A stretch of 64,000 nt of DNA, from the NCBI GenBank assembly GCA_002778095.1, contig PCDL01000001.1, positions 4,216,001 through 4,280,000 on the forward strand, written 5' to 3'. A program made the position numbers and the translations under genes. The notes beneath the pieces were generated by a model. It did not search any database. It worked only from the letters and a program-made list of their open reading frames with translations, and was not told the DNA's origin. Shown piece by piece: positions 1 through 13,900 of this stretch. This stretch comes from Fragosphaeria purpurea (taxonomy: Eukaryota > Ascomycota > Sordariomycetes > Ophiostomatales > Ophiostomataceae). The stretch's first letter is position 1. Every line of letters starts with the position of its first letter.

Positions 1-781
1 GATGTGACTAATACGACAAAAAGTAGCTTATATTCCCTAATCCAAATGGAAGGTGTACAACAAAGCAGAACGTTTGACGTGTTTGCCTCCCGTCACAGTC
101 TTTGCCTGGTTTTTTTGCCTTGTAATCATCTTGAATTACGTTTCTCTCGTTTCGTCCCGGCTATAGATGCCTCCATATATAAAATCAAAAGAATATACAA
201 AAAACAAAGCCAGGCTGGCCGATGCCCTCTGTAAAAGCGGACAAAAAAAACAAAAATAGGTGTACAATTAAAAAAAACCACAAAGAGCCCGTTGTCGTCT
301 GGTTCCGAAAAAGTATGTAAAGGAATAAAAAAAAAAGATATTCGACATTTCTCGAGTAGATGGAGAACTAGCCAACTATCCAAAGGCTTTCCAGACGAGA
401 ATAAGACAAGAAATTAGCCCTCGCTATACTGTCGTACATTATGCAAAACAATGTGCCCTTGGATTGGGGAAAACGCAGTGCTCTCTCGCTCGCACTGATT
501 CAAAAGAAAACATGCAAATAATGCACAACTACCATCTCCCATGCCAATGCGTTGCGGATGCTTCAATGGCGACACAAAAATGCAAATAATGGTGCCCCTT
601 TTTGTACTCAGAAAGCAGATAACCACCCCAATGTGAATGTCTATATGTGACGCGGTGAAGTAAACAATAACCGAAGCTTGGCAGGCTATAATCGGGCGCA
701 AGTGATTGGCCATGCGTGTGTCGTCGTCGTGCATACAGTGCGCCTTGCGTCGCATGATGATAGCACCTGCGCGCAACAACA
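1..781. other. Intergenic, downstream of the kinase gene
   Basis: I see no coding region, RNA gene or repeat that I can support here. It is the 3' flank of the minus-strand kinase gene that ends at 782. Short A-rich runs and brief open frames on both strands look like chance. Confidence 0.6.
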
Positions 782-3700
782 TCAGTGCTCGTTCTGCACA
801 GCAACCTTCTTAGCCGTGTCGGTGCTCCCGATGCTGGTGTTGGTGTCTCTGCGTCGTGCCGCTTGCGCGCGGCTACCGTGGGCAACAGGTGTGGGCTCTC
901 TAGAAAACCCCGTTCCCTTTTTCTTTGCCTTGGCCATCATGATACCTTCGTCGCTGTCGCTTTCCTCTACTTCGTCGTCTGTGTAGTAGCGGGTGTTACC
1001 TCGAACGGGCGTCGCGACGGGTGTTCGTGCTTTGTCCAGCTCTACCGGAATGGCGCCACCACTTCCCCATTTCCGCCGACCGTCGAAACTAGTTTCTTGG
1101 CTGTGGTCCATCGGCACCGGGTCCGTTACTTTCTCTAGAGCTGGCGGTGTCAGAGAATCGGTCGCACTGACCAGCGAAGCTTTGTCTGGGCTACCGGGAT
1201 TGCCCAGAAAGTCGCCCTCCATGTCAGCGGAGACCGAGCTTGCTCCGCTTAGCAGAGCAGGAAGCGAGGGATCAGATCGGAACGTGAGCATAGGGTTCAC
1301 GCCGTCCTTGCCAGTCTCTGACTGCGTCCTTATAAACGAACTGGTTGTGGCTTCACTCGGGCTCGTCAAAGGGGTTTGATCAAAGGCACCAAATGAAGCG
1401 GAGCTCGACGATGTGGCCGTGGGTGTGGCGATGGGCCTGTTGCTAGCCGGATGAGATTTAACGGTGCTAGACATTTCTCCGCCGCTACAGCTAGGTGTCC
1501 CAGCCTGGCGGTCATCTAAAGCGAATGCGAAATCTTTGGGCGATGGTGGACAAGGTATGCTGGCGGGCTCCACACCCAGCTGTTGCGTTTCGGTGCCTAG
1601 CTTGTGGCTCGTTTCTGCTGGCAAATCTGTCGAAACACCGCCAGATGTAGCCGACGCTCGCAAATTAAGACTGTCTGTATCATCCGTCGCAAAATTCTGC
1701 ACGTGTTGTGCAGTTCCTGGTCTTTCTTCTAGATGGACTGCAGCAGCTGGTGTCTGGTGGTGGTGGTGGTTGTTGGCATCAAGCGTGGATTGGCAGCCAA
1801 CCTGGTAGGCAGATATGGCATCGGAGGAAAAGAACTGAGGGGAGGGCAAAGACGAGGATGGACGGCTGCTGGTGCTCAGACCATGAAGAAGCGGGTGATC
1901 GGTGACAGAAGACGACGTGACGGCAGCGCTTTCGTCGTTGTGGCTGTTAGTTTGGTCAAAGCCGGCAAATGACGTTGGCCCGGAAAGTTTTGGCGTGTTC
2001 ACAGTTCCAGGTACGTAAGTGGCGTTGACGCCAACAACAGGACTAGCTCGCTTGTCCGTGCTTGTAAACACGATACCAGCACGGTCAACGGACCGGGTGC
2101 GGTAATTTGCGTCGGTTGCTGAACGCACCTCGCGTGTTCGTCGAACAGTCTGGGTGGCACTGCTCGTGTCCGCATCGGCCGGTGTCGTCGGAACCGTATG
2201 CGCCTCTCGCAGCGGAGTCGGGGGTCGGTTCAACATGGCATTGGTGATGGAGCGTGAGTGCGCGTGTCGTGTTATCGGTCGCGGTACTGCGGCCGAGTTT
2301 GTGTCACCGGAACCGTCCACGTTGGAGACGCCGTCGAAGATCCCGGGCATTCCGGGCCGGAGTCGCGGCCTCGCTGATAACTCGCCTGCAGACATCAGCG
2401 GTTGCGCAGGGACCGGATCGGGGTTGCTTTCGCCGGGCGAATCGTACGGGCTCACAGTAACGTGCTGAGACAACGGATGCTCACTAGGCAACTGTGTGAC
2501 AGTGGCGAAATAGTCGTCGCCCCGCAGGCTCTTGCGAGGCCCGTCTCGCGGCGGCTGGCTGTTGTGGTTGTTATGGTAGGGGTGATTGTGACTGTAGCTG
2601 TGCTTATGGCCGTGGCTGTTTCCGTTGTCGCGGCCGCTGATATGGTTGTACTCATTGCTATTGGTGGTGTTGTTATGGTGAAGGGCTGCAGCAAAATGGG
2701 CCGCCGCGTGCTCTGCAACGGAGCTCGTAGCCGAACTGGCGGCACGGCGCCGTGACGGTGTACCAACGCTCTCGTCGCGCCCGGACCGAGGATGGACGAC
2801 CATGTCAACGGCGCGCTTCACGGCAGAACGTGCACGCTGGAGAAAGTTCAGCGGCACGACGGCCTCGCCGATTTCTGCCTCGTCGACCTGGATCCGGCGG
2901 TCTTGTGTTCGTGACGGGTCGGTGCTGTCAAGCCAGGCCACGACGTTGTCAATGTCCTCGGTGACCCATTTGTGCCGCTTCACGTCGCGTAACCGAATTC
3001 GCTTTTCAGGGTCTTTCGTAAGCATCTTGTCCAACAAATCCAGCAGCGAATCGCTTATTTCTTCGTATTCGGGGTCGGCGTCGCTCCGGTATGGGTGCAC
3101 GTTTGTGCGCTGATACAAGGAGGAACCGGTTGGGTCGGTGAAGATGCCAACTGGCTTGAGGCGCCGGTGGGGAATAAAAGCGTCTTCGGTGGCAATTTTC
3201 CGGAACATGGAAAATTCGTCTTCGGCCAGAAAGGGAATGCGAGCGAAAAGAAGACAGTATAGGGTGACACCCAGCGACCAGACGTCGATCTGCTCTGACA
3301 CGCGCGGTGGTTCCTTATCCACATCGGTGTAGCACAGCTCCGGGGCAAAGAACGCTGGGGTGCCCACCGTTTTGGACAGCTCGCGATCGTCGTCGAAATC
3401 GAGAGCCTCGTCCTCCATCAAAGCACTGCCTGGCTCACCTTCCCGAATTGGTCGGCCGAAGTACGACACGCCAAAATCGGAGATCTTGACACGAAAACTC
3501 CGTGTCCAAAGCAAATTTGCAGGCTTGATGTCGCGGTGGACGACACCGTGGTAGTGAAGGTATTCCAGACCCAGCACCGTATCGCGAAAGGCCGTCCGGG
3601 TTTGGTCAATGCTGAAGCAGGGCACGTACGAAAAGTCATCGGCGTAGGGATCATGTACCATGGCGTTGTAGTCGATGCGGGACATGTGCGAAACGATGGA

Positions 3701-4989
3701 GTCGGCCACGCTAGGCGACCGTTGCCGGAGGCATACGGATGAGGAATCGTCCACGTAGGCCCCGAACATACTCCCGTCTAGTGCCGTTGCTGACATGTCT
3801 CTGGAACGCAGCAAACCCGCACCCGGCGTCTCGTCGCCGGAGTGGCCGTCTTCCGCCATCATCGACAGGAACGACGGCTCGGAACCGTATGAATGCGGAA
3901 TGTGCACGCTCGCGACGGAGGTGGACGACGGCACGCGAGAGGGTTCGCGGGACGTTACCCGCGAATACGCGGGTGATTCAAGGTGCGGGGCATCGGAGCT
4001 CGGACCGGTACCAGCAATATACCACCACGGGGGCTGGTCGTCTTCGTCGTCGGCGGTCACGCCGTACTTGGTGGTCCACTCGTTTACCGGAGGCGGAAGG
4101 CCACTAGCGCGAGCCTCCTTGAGCGCACGAATGGTCGCTTTGCGGTCGAGCACAGCGTGCCAGTTGCACTCGCCGGGGGCAAGCTCTTCGCCGTGCACGC
4201 CCTTTTCGAACCGGTAGCGCTCGAAATAGCAGATGTTCGGCACGCCCTTCTTTCTCCACGTGACCTCGCCGCGTTCCACGTGTTCCAAGACCATGTATAT
4301 CTTTTGCAGTTCTGGATCGTCGATAACTTCCAGTAAAGCCACAACGTTCTCATGGCGGATCTTCTTGAGGATGGCAATTTCGCGCTTTGTGTTTTGCCGG
4401 GGGTCGGCCGCAGAGACCTTGCCTAGGCGCCGGGTTTTCGACAGACGAGGGATGATCTTGATGGCTACCAATTGGCCGGTGAAACTGTTCCGCGCCAACT
4501 TAACTTTGCCATGCTGACCGCGACCGATTTCCTCCAACACTTGGTATTCATTGATCGTTTTCCGGCCGGTAGCGTCGTCTCGGTCAACGTTGGCCGTGTG
4601 GGTTCTAAAATAGAAGAGAAAACGGGCGAGTCAGTACGTTATGAACTGTCGTCTTCAACGCGCAGGGACGCAAAAAACACTCACTCTCGGACGGGTTGGT
4701 GCGGAAGCGGGTAGGAGTTTGCGTGTGTAGGGCCGGGAGGAGCCAAATTGGTACCGCCCGGCAACGGACTCGTGGTCGTCACATTGCCAGCGTGGGGCGA
4801 CGCTGACGCTGGGCCCGGACTGAACAGGCCTGGCGAAGAGACGGGCGTTATGCCGATGACGCGGCTGTTGGCGGCCACTTGCGGAGAAGAGGGGGAGGAG
4901 GATGGAGATGGGGCGACGGGGAGGAGATTGTGCAGATGAGGATGAGGATGGGGATGGGGCCGTTGTGGCCGGGGTTGTTGCGGCTCCAT
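782..4989 (-). CDS. SNF1-activating / CaMKK-type serine/threonine protein kinase (Sak1/Tos3/Elm1 family)
   Basis: Two coding exons, 4685-4989 and 782-4604, with an 80-nt intron at 4605-4684 (donor GTGAGT, acceptor TTTTAG, branch-like TACTGAC). The product is 1375 residues. Joining the exons gives the family hallmark KTINEYQVLEEIGRGQHGK at the start of the kinase domain, which fixes the intron. Seen in order: a Pro/His-rich leader of about 100 residues; the glycine loop near residue 128; the VAIK lysine; an insert of roughly 170 residues inside the kinase domain; HRDIKPANLL near residue 457; DFGVS; an APE-type motif FFAPE; then about 700 residues of Ser/Thr/His-rich, probably disordered tail. 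By family knowledge these kinases phosphorylate the activation loop of SNF1/AMPK under carbon or energy stress and also act in polarity. All catalytic motifs are present, so it should be active. The start at 4989 is the first in-frame ATG of exon 1; an additional upstream exon cannot be excluded. Confidence 0.88.
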
Positions 4990-7900
4990 GGCGGAGGTGC
5001 TCGTGCGCAGAGCAGCAGCAACTGCTGCTGCGGCCGTCGGCGCGAGCTTGATGGTTGGCGGGGGGGCTGTCGGATGGCCGTTTACGCCCGTCGGCGTACA
5101 GAGCAGTTACTGCAAAGGATACATTGGCGGGCGAGGGCAGGAAAGCAAAGCCCCTGAATGCGTTTTCTTCTCGCAGTCGCAGGCGTGCAGCAATCGGTCG
5201 GTGAAAGGCAATGAGGAAACCGCAAGGGAAAAAATTGCAACGGAGGGGAGGGGTGGCGCACTCTCCACCTAGAGTTTTGAAAAAAAAAAAAAAAAACCGG
5301 AGCGCGATGACGGCGACAGCGAGATGATCAAGAAAAAAGAAGCAAAAAACCAAGGGAAGAAACGAGATTGTGTTTGACCGGAAGGAAAAAGACCACGGAA
5401 CCGTTATGGCGGAGAGAATCACAATCCCATCCCGCGTCTGACGGCTCTCTGCGGTACAAAAAAAGAGAAAACCAAAAGGTTGAGACGAGATGGCGAAACC
5501 ACCGTAAAATCACTTCAAGGCCAGCGGAAACAAAAGAAGATCTTCCTTTTCTTTCGGTTGGCAGAGGCCCTTAAAAAAAAGAGCGCTTCTTTGACATGCG
5601 TGCGGTGAGATGCAATGGGATCGTCTTTTCTTGCTCACGGTGATATGTTCGTATGCGGATGTATTATCAGTTCGTCTCGTCTTTGGTCGTCGCTGTTGGC
5701 TTTTCGTCCGAGGTTTCGATACACAAATCGCGAGCCGTGTAGGTAGAGAGAGAAAAGCGAAAGAAAAAAAAAACCAAAAAATAAGGGAAAGAAGCGAGCC
5801 AGAGGCAGACCGATGCGGAACTAACGGGTTCGCTGGATGGGCGATTGCGTGGCAAGCGACAGCGGAGCTTCCACAAGGCTTAGCTAGTTTCTCTTTTTTT
5901 TTTTGCCCTTTTGCTGTTCTTCTAGGAGCGATCGCTGATCTCGATATCTGGCCTTCTTGCTTGGTTTGATCCCGGTTTGCCTCTTCGCTCTTTTAGGGGG
6001 GAGGGGGATTTATTTTCGCCTTCTGCCCCTCTCGTTTGGGGTTTTAGTCGTAGATGTTGGGGCGGATTCGAAACGGATTGAGCCAGCGACAAAAGATGTT
6101 GGACAATAGCACCGCGCGAGCTTGAGCCAAAAAGAATAATCAGGCCAAAGGGCCAAAAAGACATATAAAAAAAACGCTTGTTGGGAGGCTTCTAGTGGGC
6201 CCTAGGTCGCTGTTGAGGGATGTTGGTGTTTTGCCCTTGTTGAAACGAGCGAGCCTGATCTGTGAACGTATCGAGAACAAATAGCGAAGCAATAACCGCT
6301 GCCGATGGCCGTCGTATGTTTTTTTTTTGGCGGGAGTGTCTGTTGGCAGGCAAAGCCTCGTCCGGGATTGTTACTCGTACTTCCAACGTCGAGAGCGGCG
6401 GATCGGCCACAGTGTGTACGGTGTGCGAGGAAAGGGAGGTTTTCCTGCGAGGCACGACGAAACGAGGCAAAACGGTGAGGCGAACCGTCGAGGAACAAGA
6501 GAAAATCGGCGACAAAGGGACGAAACCCAAAATGAAAAACAAAAAAAAGATAAAAGGGTAAAACGAGGACAAGAAAAAAGAAAAAGGAAAAGAGAGAAGA
6601 GAAGAAGAATAAAAAAAAAAAGAAAAAAAGATGAAAGTCGTCGTCGTATCGTGTCACAAATCAGAAAAAGAAAACGGAACACGGAAAACAGGAATAGAAA
6701 ATAAAAGCAGAGACGAGCGGTCCGCCCAGAGAGAAAGTATCCAAAAAGGGCTCTTTCCTTTTTGTCTGGTTCCCTTAATTTCAACCAGAGAAGGAGCGAC
6801 AGACGGGCGTCCACACACACAAAAGAAAGCGCAAGATAAGAAAGAGCAAGGCACATACATACTTCGTACGGAGCCCATACAGACAGAGGGGAGGGGTGTG
6901 TTTGTGGCCGGGCGGGAAGGAGGGAAGGAGGGGATCGTCAGAAACATGGGAAAAGAGGGCCCAAGGGTGGGAAGGGGCGTTCGTCAAGGACCCACTTGGT
7001 GAGGTGCACGGTGCAGTAGGAAAGAAAAGAGAAGACGGATGGGACATGCGAAAAAGGAACAAAGTCCCAAAAAGCAGCTCCACACAGCAAACTCGGCAGC
7101 GTGGAAAGGTTGGGCAACCACGAGCAGACATGGGTGCTACGCCATTTACGGGGCCCTGGCTGCGACGTGCTTAGCGGAAGTAGTCGTAGTGGCACTTTAC
7201 TTCGTACAGGGTCATACAGTGCGGAGTCGCAACCTGCGGGTAGTAAGACCAGGAGACGCACGCCAAGACCACTGTGCTTATCGCGCTACTTCCTTTTGGC
7301 AAGCAGAGCCATTATTGGCCAGCGTTCCTCACCTCTCTCTTCTTGCTTTTTATTCCTTCTTCTTGTTCGGCTGTGGTGGCCTTTTATGTCTTTTTTATGG
7401 GTTTTTGTGTTAATTTTAGTGCCCGACAGGGGCCACTCTCCTCTTTTTTGGTCTCTTAGCTCTAATCGACGGTTGTCACATACAACCACGATAGAACGTA
7501 TCTCGCAACTTCGGGACAAAGAGCAAAATGCCTGACGATGCGCCGCAAGTCGCTCCTGTATCGAGCCAGTCATCAGAAAATGAAAGGAGAAAGCAGCAGG
7601 GCGAAATAAAACGCAGAAACGCCAAGAACGAGGCGTTCGAACGTTGCAAAGGAAGACAAAGAAAAGGAGCTTCTGCCAAGCAACAGGACCAGGCAAAGAC
7701 AGGACGATGTGGGAAGGAAGAGAAGGATATGAGCCTGTGAGGCTGTCCGAGAAGCGTGCAACGCCGAGACGGTGTTGTACAGAGTACGGAGTGCACAACG
7801 GCGTACGAGAACGAATGTCGAGGCAAACGGCACAGAGAGCCTGGTCCAAATGCGGCCGCCCGGCTCGAACGGCATGCTGCGGCAATCTTTTAACCTCTGC

Positions 7901-10900
7901 CCCCCCTCTCCGAAAAGCACGGTTCAAGGCGAGGAGGATACAAGAAACAAGGAGAGCTACCAATCCGGGGGAGCAGGGGTTTGCTTTGGCCACAGAGCAC
8001 GTCCTACTCGTACTAAGTAGTTGTAGTGTTTACTGGGCTTTCTCTTTGTGTCAGCGGGAGTCATACGAAGTAAATGCGACGTAAACATACAGCTTTCAAA
8101 TCCTTTTCGCCTCTTTCAGCTCTTTGTTTCCTATTTGCCCTTTTCCTCTTTTCTCTTGGCCAACCCAAGCCTAGCAACACGCAGTGCGGCCATCCACACC
8201 GAAGAAGCCCTGGTGGTTTTCTTTTTTTTACGGTGGCGATCAGGAGGAGGGCTGCGCCATCACACGCTGGGCGTCTTGGCGAGTGCCTTTCAATGAACCT
8301 GACGTCGTCGACTTTAATTAAGTGGTGTGAACGTCCTCTAATTATTGGTTTTTTTTTTCTCTTTTTTTCCTTGGGCACTACTTCGTACAGAACACAGCAT
8401 CGCAGAGGTTTTGTCAAGGCCGCGGGCAGCCGCTGCTGGTTTCGGGTTCCGCATGCAATAGACGACTGGTTGCTGCGACCCTTGCGCTTTTTGAGTCCCC
8501 TGAAAGCCCGTCAACCACCCCGAGACAGCGGCGATAATCTTTCCTCCCCTTGGCTACAAAATTTTGAGGATCAGCTCGCAATAGGATGGCCTTTCCGTCA
8601 GGTCGTTCTGACGTATATGAGGAGGCGTTCTTTCTTTGTTTTCGTTTCTTTTTCTCTCCGTAATCAATGATCCCCTTTGTCTGACAGCGAGCCCAAAAGA
8701 GGGACGCTATTGAACGCCCCTGTTTTGCTTAGAGACCGATACGTGTGGTCCTTGCCATCTTTTCTTTGCCTCTTTTCTGCTGCTCTGCAGCACGGGTGGC
8801 CGGCCCTGCAGCATGCAGAAAAAAGCAAAATCTCCACTTTTTCGTCCAACCAATGAGCAGCGACTGCAACCCTACCTTCATCTTTTTTTCGATACAAAAT
8901 GTTTACAGGGGGGTTTTCCAGGCCAGCCTTTAGCGGCCTCTTTTCTTTCAGACGTGAACAGGTTTCAACTGGTACTTTCGTGGTCTACGACGTAATTACT
9001 TCATGCACAAAAAACAACAAAGGTGCAATCTATTTTGTACGACCATCCTGCGCTGGTGTGCATCCCAATGCTGCCTGCCAACTTGGCACCCATTTATTAC
9101 GAGTAAATAGGTCCTTCCTCTGAACCCAACGTTGATCGTCGTTTCTTCCCCGCAAAACAAGCAGTAGCATGCGTACTAGGGCAACACACCGTAACAAAAC
9201 CGCCGCAAGGATTTATAAGATACAACTCCAGCCACTTTACGAACAAACGCCGCTCATGGCTCTGCTCTGGTCTCTCAATATCGAAAGCCGCATGATGCTC
9301 CATATAGATCCCATGTTTTGTTTCTGTTCTGCTAATGCTGCAGGGGTGGACGGCGACCATGCCATTCCCCCCTCCCCCCAGCTAGGCCAGACTGAACCAG
9401 AGGCCCAAGAAAGGGCCCCAAGAAGAGGAGAAAAGCGATCGCGAATGGCCTGAGTTATCAAGGATGGAAAAACACCCAAAACAATGGAACGGCGTGCATT
9501 GTCTGTGCTCATTTTTCATACAGCACAGGGAGTGTGGACCTCCTCTGGTTTTTTTTTTTTTTTCGCCGCCCCATATCCGGAACGGCCCTCGTAGTACTCC
9601 GTACGGGTCGGTGGCGCTGGTAAAACTAGAGCTGCACGAGGCCGAATGGGCGAAGAACGAAACAAGTTCCAATTTCTGTATTATTGGGCTATGGGAGGCC
9701 CGTATGAGACGATGCAATGGAGAAAGCCGGAGTGCGGGCCAGCTCTGTCGTTTCTTGCCTGTTCTCTCTCCGCATTGTGACAACGGCGTACATACAAACT
9801 AACTAGCATGTGCGCGAGTCGTGAACATTACTGCAACGGTTGTGACAGGGGAGAGGCAAATGGAGAACAAGACAGAAGCGGTTGTTGGCCTGTCAAAACA
9901 GCGTTTTTACACTGGGTCTGCAGCCAAGCAGGTGCTCGGCGGAGAGAACGAATGAAAGTCTGGTCCGAATCGGAATCGACGTTGTTTGGTGCTTTGGACT
10001 GCAAAAGGCAGGAAAATTCAAAAAATGCGATGTTTGACATGTCACGGATTGATCGTTGCTATTTGTTACTTGTATAGAGCCTAAAACTGGTTCACGAGCA
10101 CACAGAAGAAAATCAAAGTGAGTTGAGTCCAGTAATAGATTATCCGCACTGTGGCGTGCAATGGTTGCACCCCAATATGTCTCACCATATTTTCTTTTTT
10201 TCTTTTCGTGAGAACGTCGAAGGTCCCCCAACATCCCATTCGAAAAACGGTCGACGGAAGAAAAAAAAATGACATCAATACCCTGTGACTTGGTGCTTCA
10301 CACCCCCCGGTTCACGTCGTGATTCGCCACCCCGTTTTTGCTTTTCCTTCTTTCACAGTTGCACGATATGTCATGGCCCACTTTTTTCCATTTCTGTTCG
10401 GTGGCGTTTTTTTTTTGGTCGACAAGAGGAAGGCAGCCCAGATGTTCCCAAAAGCGAGCATCGTGTGGTTTGTCTTTTTCGGAGATTTTCCTTGTATGAA
10501 CGAAACAGGAGGAAGGAAAGTTTTTTTTTTGCATGTGGTTCCTGGCCGGTTCGCACCCATGTTTGTACAAATGTGGGCTTTGTCGTGTGCGTGGCACCAA
10601 CCAGACCGATGTGACTGCTGCAGAGGAACGAATGTTTTTACTGCAACTCTTTTTTTCCCCTTCATTTCGTTCCATTTTGTTTCTTTCTCTTCCGTCTCGT
10701 CCAAAACAAAATGCAGAGCCCGCAAAACAGCAAAAGGCGGGCAAATGCAGGGTCCCATCCACAAGGGGAAAAAAAGGGCATCACGGCCCATCCGAAGAAG
10801 AGTCGCACCCCACCGTCGTAATTTTTTTTTCTTTGATGGGGGGTTTTTTAAACTGTCTTTGTGGTTCCTAAGCTGTACTCACGGACGCCCGATGTAGTCT

Positions 10901-13900
10901 GGCATTGTAAGGCATCATTGCACGAGGGTTATGTTCCACTTGGCAGCAGTTCCCGCGCAGGGTTCAAGCCATGATTGTTGTGTCTCAATTTGTTTCCTCC
11001 ATCCTCGCAGTTCTGTCTCGCGCCTCTTTTGCATGTGACAGCCCAACAAACGAGAACAAAGGAGGAAGGGACCGGAACACGCGAGAGAAAAAGCAAAAAG
11101 CAAAAAGCAAAAAAAAGGAAGACGTCATTGCATCCATTATCAGCTGTGCTGATGTCTCGAGACGCACATCCACGTTGGGGAAAGAAAGAAAGAAGACAAA
11201 AAAACAACAGGCGGGTATGACCGCCGATAGAGACAAAAGCCAACAAAAAACCGTCTAGGGAGAAAGAAAACGGTGATCATCGAGTTGGAGTCGTTTTCTT
11301 GTTTTCCCTTTTTCTTTCGATCTCGTCGACCTATCAACAGGTGTTTTCTCTCCCTTTGAAGAGAACATCATACGCTAGTAACTAAGCAATAGGAAAGTAT
11401 CCCTTTTAGCAACCAACTCGAGTACTTCGTAGGCCCTGAACTTCACAGCGTCTTTTCCTGCATCAATCGAATTCGATGTCGGTGCAACTACCGGAAAAGC
11501 GACGAAATCCATGACGCACACTCTACGCCGTAGGATTTCTCTCGTTTGAAACCCGGGAACAGGCTTGAAAAAATTAGCCAGGCAGGTCGATTCGGTCTTT
11601 GCTCACGAAAAGCGAACTGGAGATTATGTTTACTAAGGTCCTGCCTTTCTTGAGAAAAGCACTCCTCATCTATCCTTGATCTCCGTACGTGGTAGTTGAT
11701 ATACGCTGGGCCTCCATACACGTACTTTCATACGAGTCGACGTGTGTTACCACATCGCGATGCTTGGTAGGCGTTGTGCTGCGTTAGGCTGGATTGGGCC
11801 AAATGGGGTAGCAACACAGGAGAAAAGCTCCATACCGAGAACTACGAAGTATGGACTGCGTGGTTCGGGCAGTTTTCTGATTACCCGCTACAAGCGACGA
11901 ACGAGCAGGCACACCGAACTTCCTTCCACCTTCCCCCTGTACACAGTCGCAACGCCGTATTACCCCACCTTTCAAGGTTAACTCATAGAGGACTAACCCG
12001 CCAAGCTGGTCACCCTAGTCGAGCATCTCAGCTGCTGTTTCTGTTTTTTGTCTGATTTTTTTTTTTTAAAAAAACACTTCTCGACTAACTTGTTCTGGAG
12101 GGCAAACGAGAGGCATCGTTGAAAAAGATCGATCGGCTGCATTAGCCTCGTGTTTTGATTTGTCCGTTTATCCTCTTTTTTTTCTATTTTTTGAACCTTC
12201 TCCTTGGACCAGCACCTTTGCAACTTGGCTTCTGTGCCACTAACAAAACTTGTTTGCGGGTCCAAGAAAACAGGGGGGGAAACATTGACGCAAGGGGGAA
12301 GACGAAAAAAACGTAGAGTGTGCTTCATTTCTTTCGGGTTTACGACTGCGTATCTTTTTTTTTGGCCGTGTTACTGGGTGAGCATGCTTACATTGATTGG
12401 ATTTGATTGTGGGTGCCGCTGGCCCTCCTTCACGGAGGCACAATGCTCTCCGGCCGAGTTTGAAAAAAATACATAATTATAGCAACAGCTTGGAAAGGCC
12501 GGCCGATCTCCTGAGGCTTTTCCCCTTTTTCCTGGTCCGGGAGACGGCGCCGATCCGGCTTGGGTCCTTGTCCGGTACAATGCCTCTTCTTTCCGTTTGC
12601 TACGGTTTCCGTGCGCGACAGCGCAGGATTATCATAGAGCATGAACAGCACGATGCAGACCTGGACGAGGTTGTTTTTCTCTGCTTAACGAACAACCAAG
12701 GGGAGCTTGCTGGGAAAGGACGAATTTTTGGTGATGAGGTTAGAATACAAAAATCCGCTCATGCCAAGAAAGATCGCCCCCTTTGCTTCCGCGCCATAAG
12801 ACGAAATCTACGACGAAACGGTGCTCAACACAACCCTCATCAAAACAGGAGGGTGGCGGGATTGCAGACTCGTACGCATATTGAAAAGAAAGACGCGAGC
12901 AAAAACGATTGACAGACCCCGTAACATCGTAAGACGTGTCCTGTCGTGTTTGCTTTGCCCCCTTCCGGCTTCCCCTCGTCCCGTTCATTCGTGTGCGCTT
13001 TGAAAGAGCACGCAACAAAGCATTTCACGGCAACTTGGGTCGTTTTCTTCCTCCCCAATCTCGAACCGCGTCCGCGCCACTTTGTGTCTGACCAAGGACC
13101 CTTTTTCTGCAACGGGTGGTGAGGGCCCAAGACCATGTAAATATCAAACGGGCAGGCTTTTGCGTGGACCTGATAAGTGACAAAAAAAAGGGAAACGGGG
13201 CGGGAGCCCTTTTTTTGAAAGGCGATAGATTAATTGAAGAGTAAAAAAAAAAAAACCAGGCAAAATTGCCCTCCTAAAAACGCCAAGTCAACAGACAAAC
13301 ACACGGGCCAACGAAACGTGGCATGCCAACTGCGGCGTCGTCCCAGCAAGGGGGTTCCCGTGTCCTTTTTTTTTGTTTCCTTTGAGGATCGTTATCAACC
13401 CTGGCAGGACGGGACGGGGCGGGAACAGCGCAACGACCATGCAGGCTGATAGGGTCTTAGATCAAGTCTCTTTTTGGGTTGCCCTTTTGGGACGAACACG
13501 CCGCAGAGCAGGCAGAAATATCTTTCTCGTCAAATTGCCGTTTTATTTTAATTTTTTTTTAGAAGCTAGCATCTCGAACCCATCCGTCCATATACACGCA
13601 CGCACTCGTGCCCTTATAGACCATACGCCTCCAACCAGGGAATTGAGGCGGCGTCGGCGTAGGTTGCGTTACAGCTTCGTACACTCAGACCCGGGTTAAA
13701 TAGCCAACGGGGGGATATGGGATGGGCGCGGATCCAAAGGGACGGAAGGCGTCCGTCGGCTTGCTGCGATGTTCGTGGAACTCCGATTGGTTGCAAAAAC
13801 CGTCTCCTAGAAGTTCAGATTTACATTGGCTTGTTAGCTTTCAATCTCGGCAAAAACATGATGGGACAGATAAAACAAACATGCAGAAAAAAACAACAAT

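Noticed and set aside
8074..8670. A 198-codon frame with a signal-peptide-like start, considered as a small secreted protein
   Set aside because: Only the first 30 residues look plausible; the rest is random-like and the region is T-rich. No supporting splice pattern or cysteine pattern.
12397..12912. A 171-codon frame in the gene-poor stretch
   Set aside because: No recognisable motif, no intron context; overlapping frames of similar length exist on the other strand.
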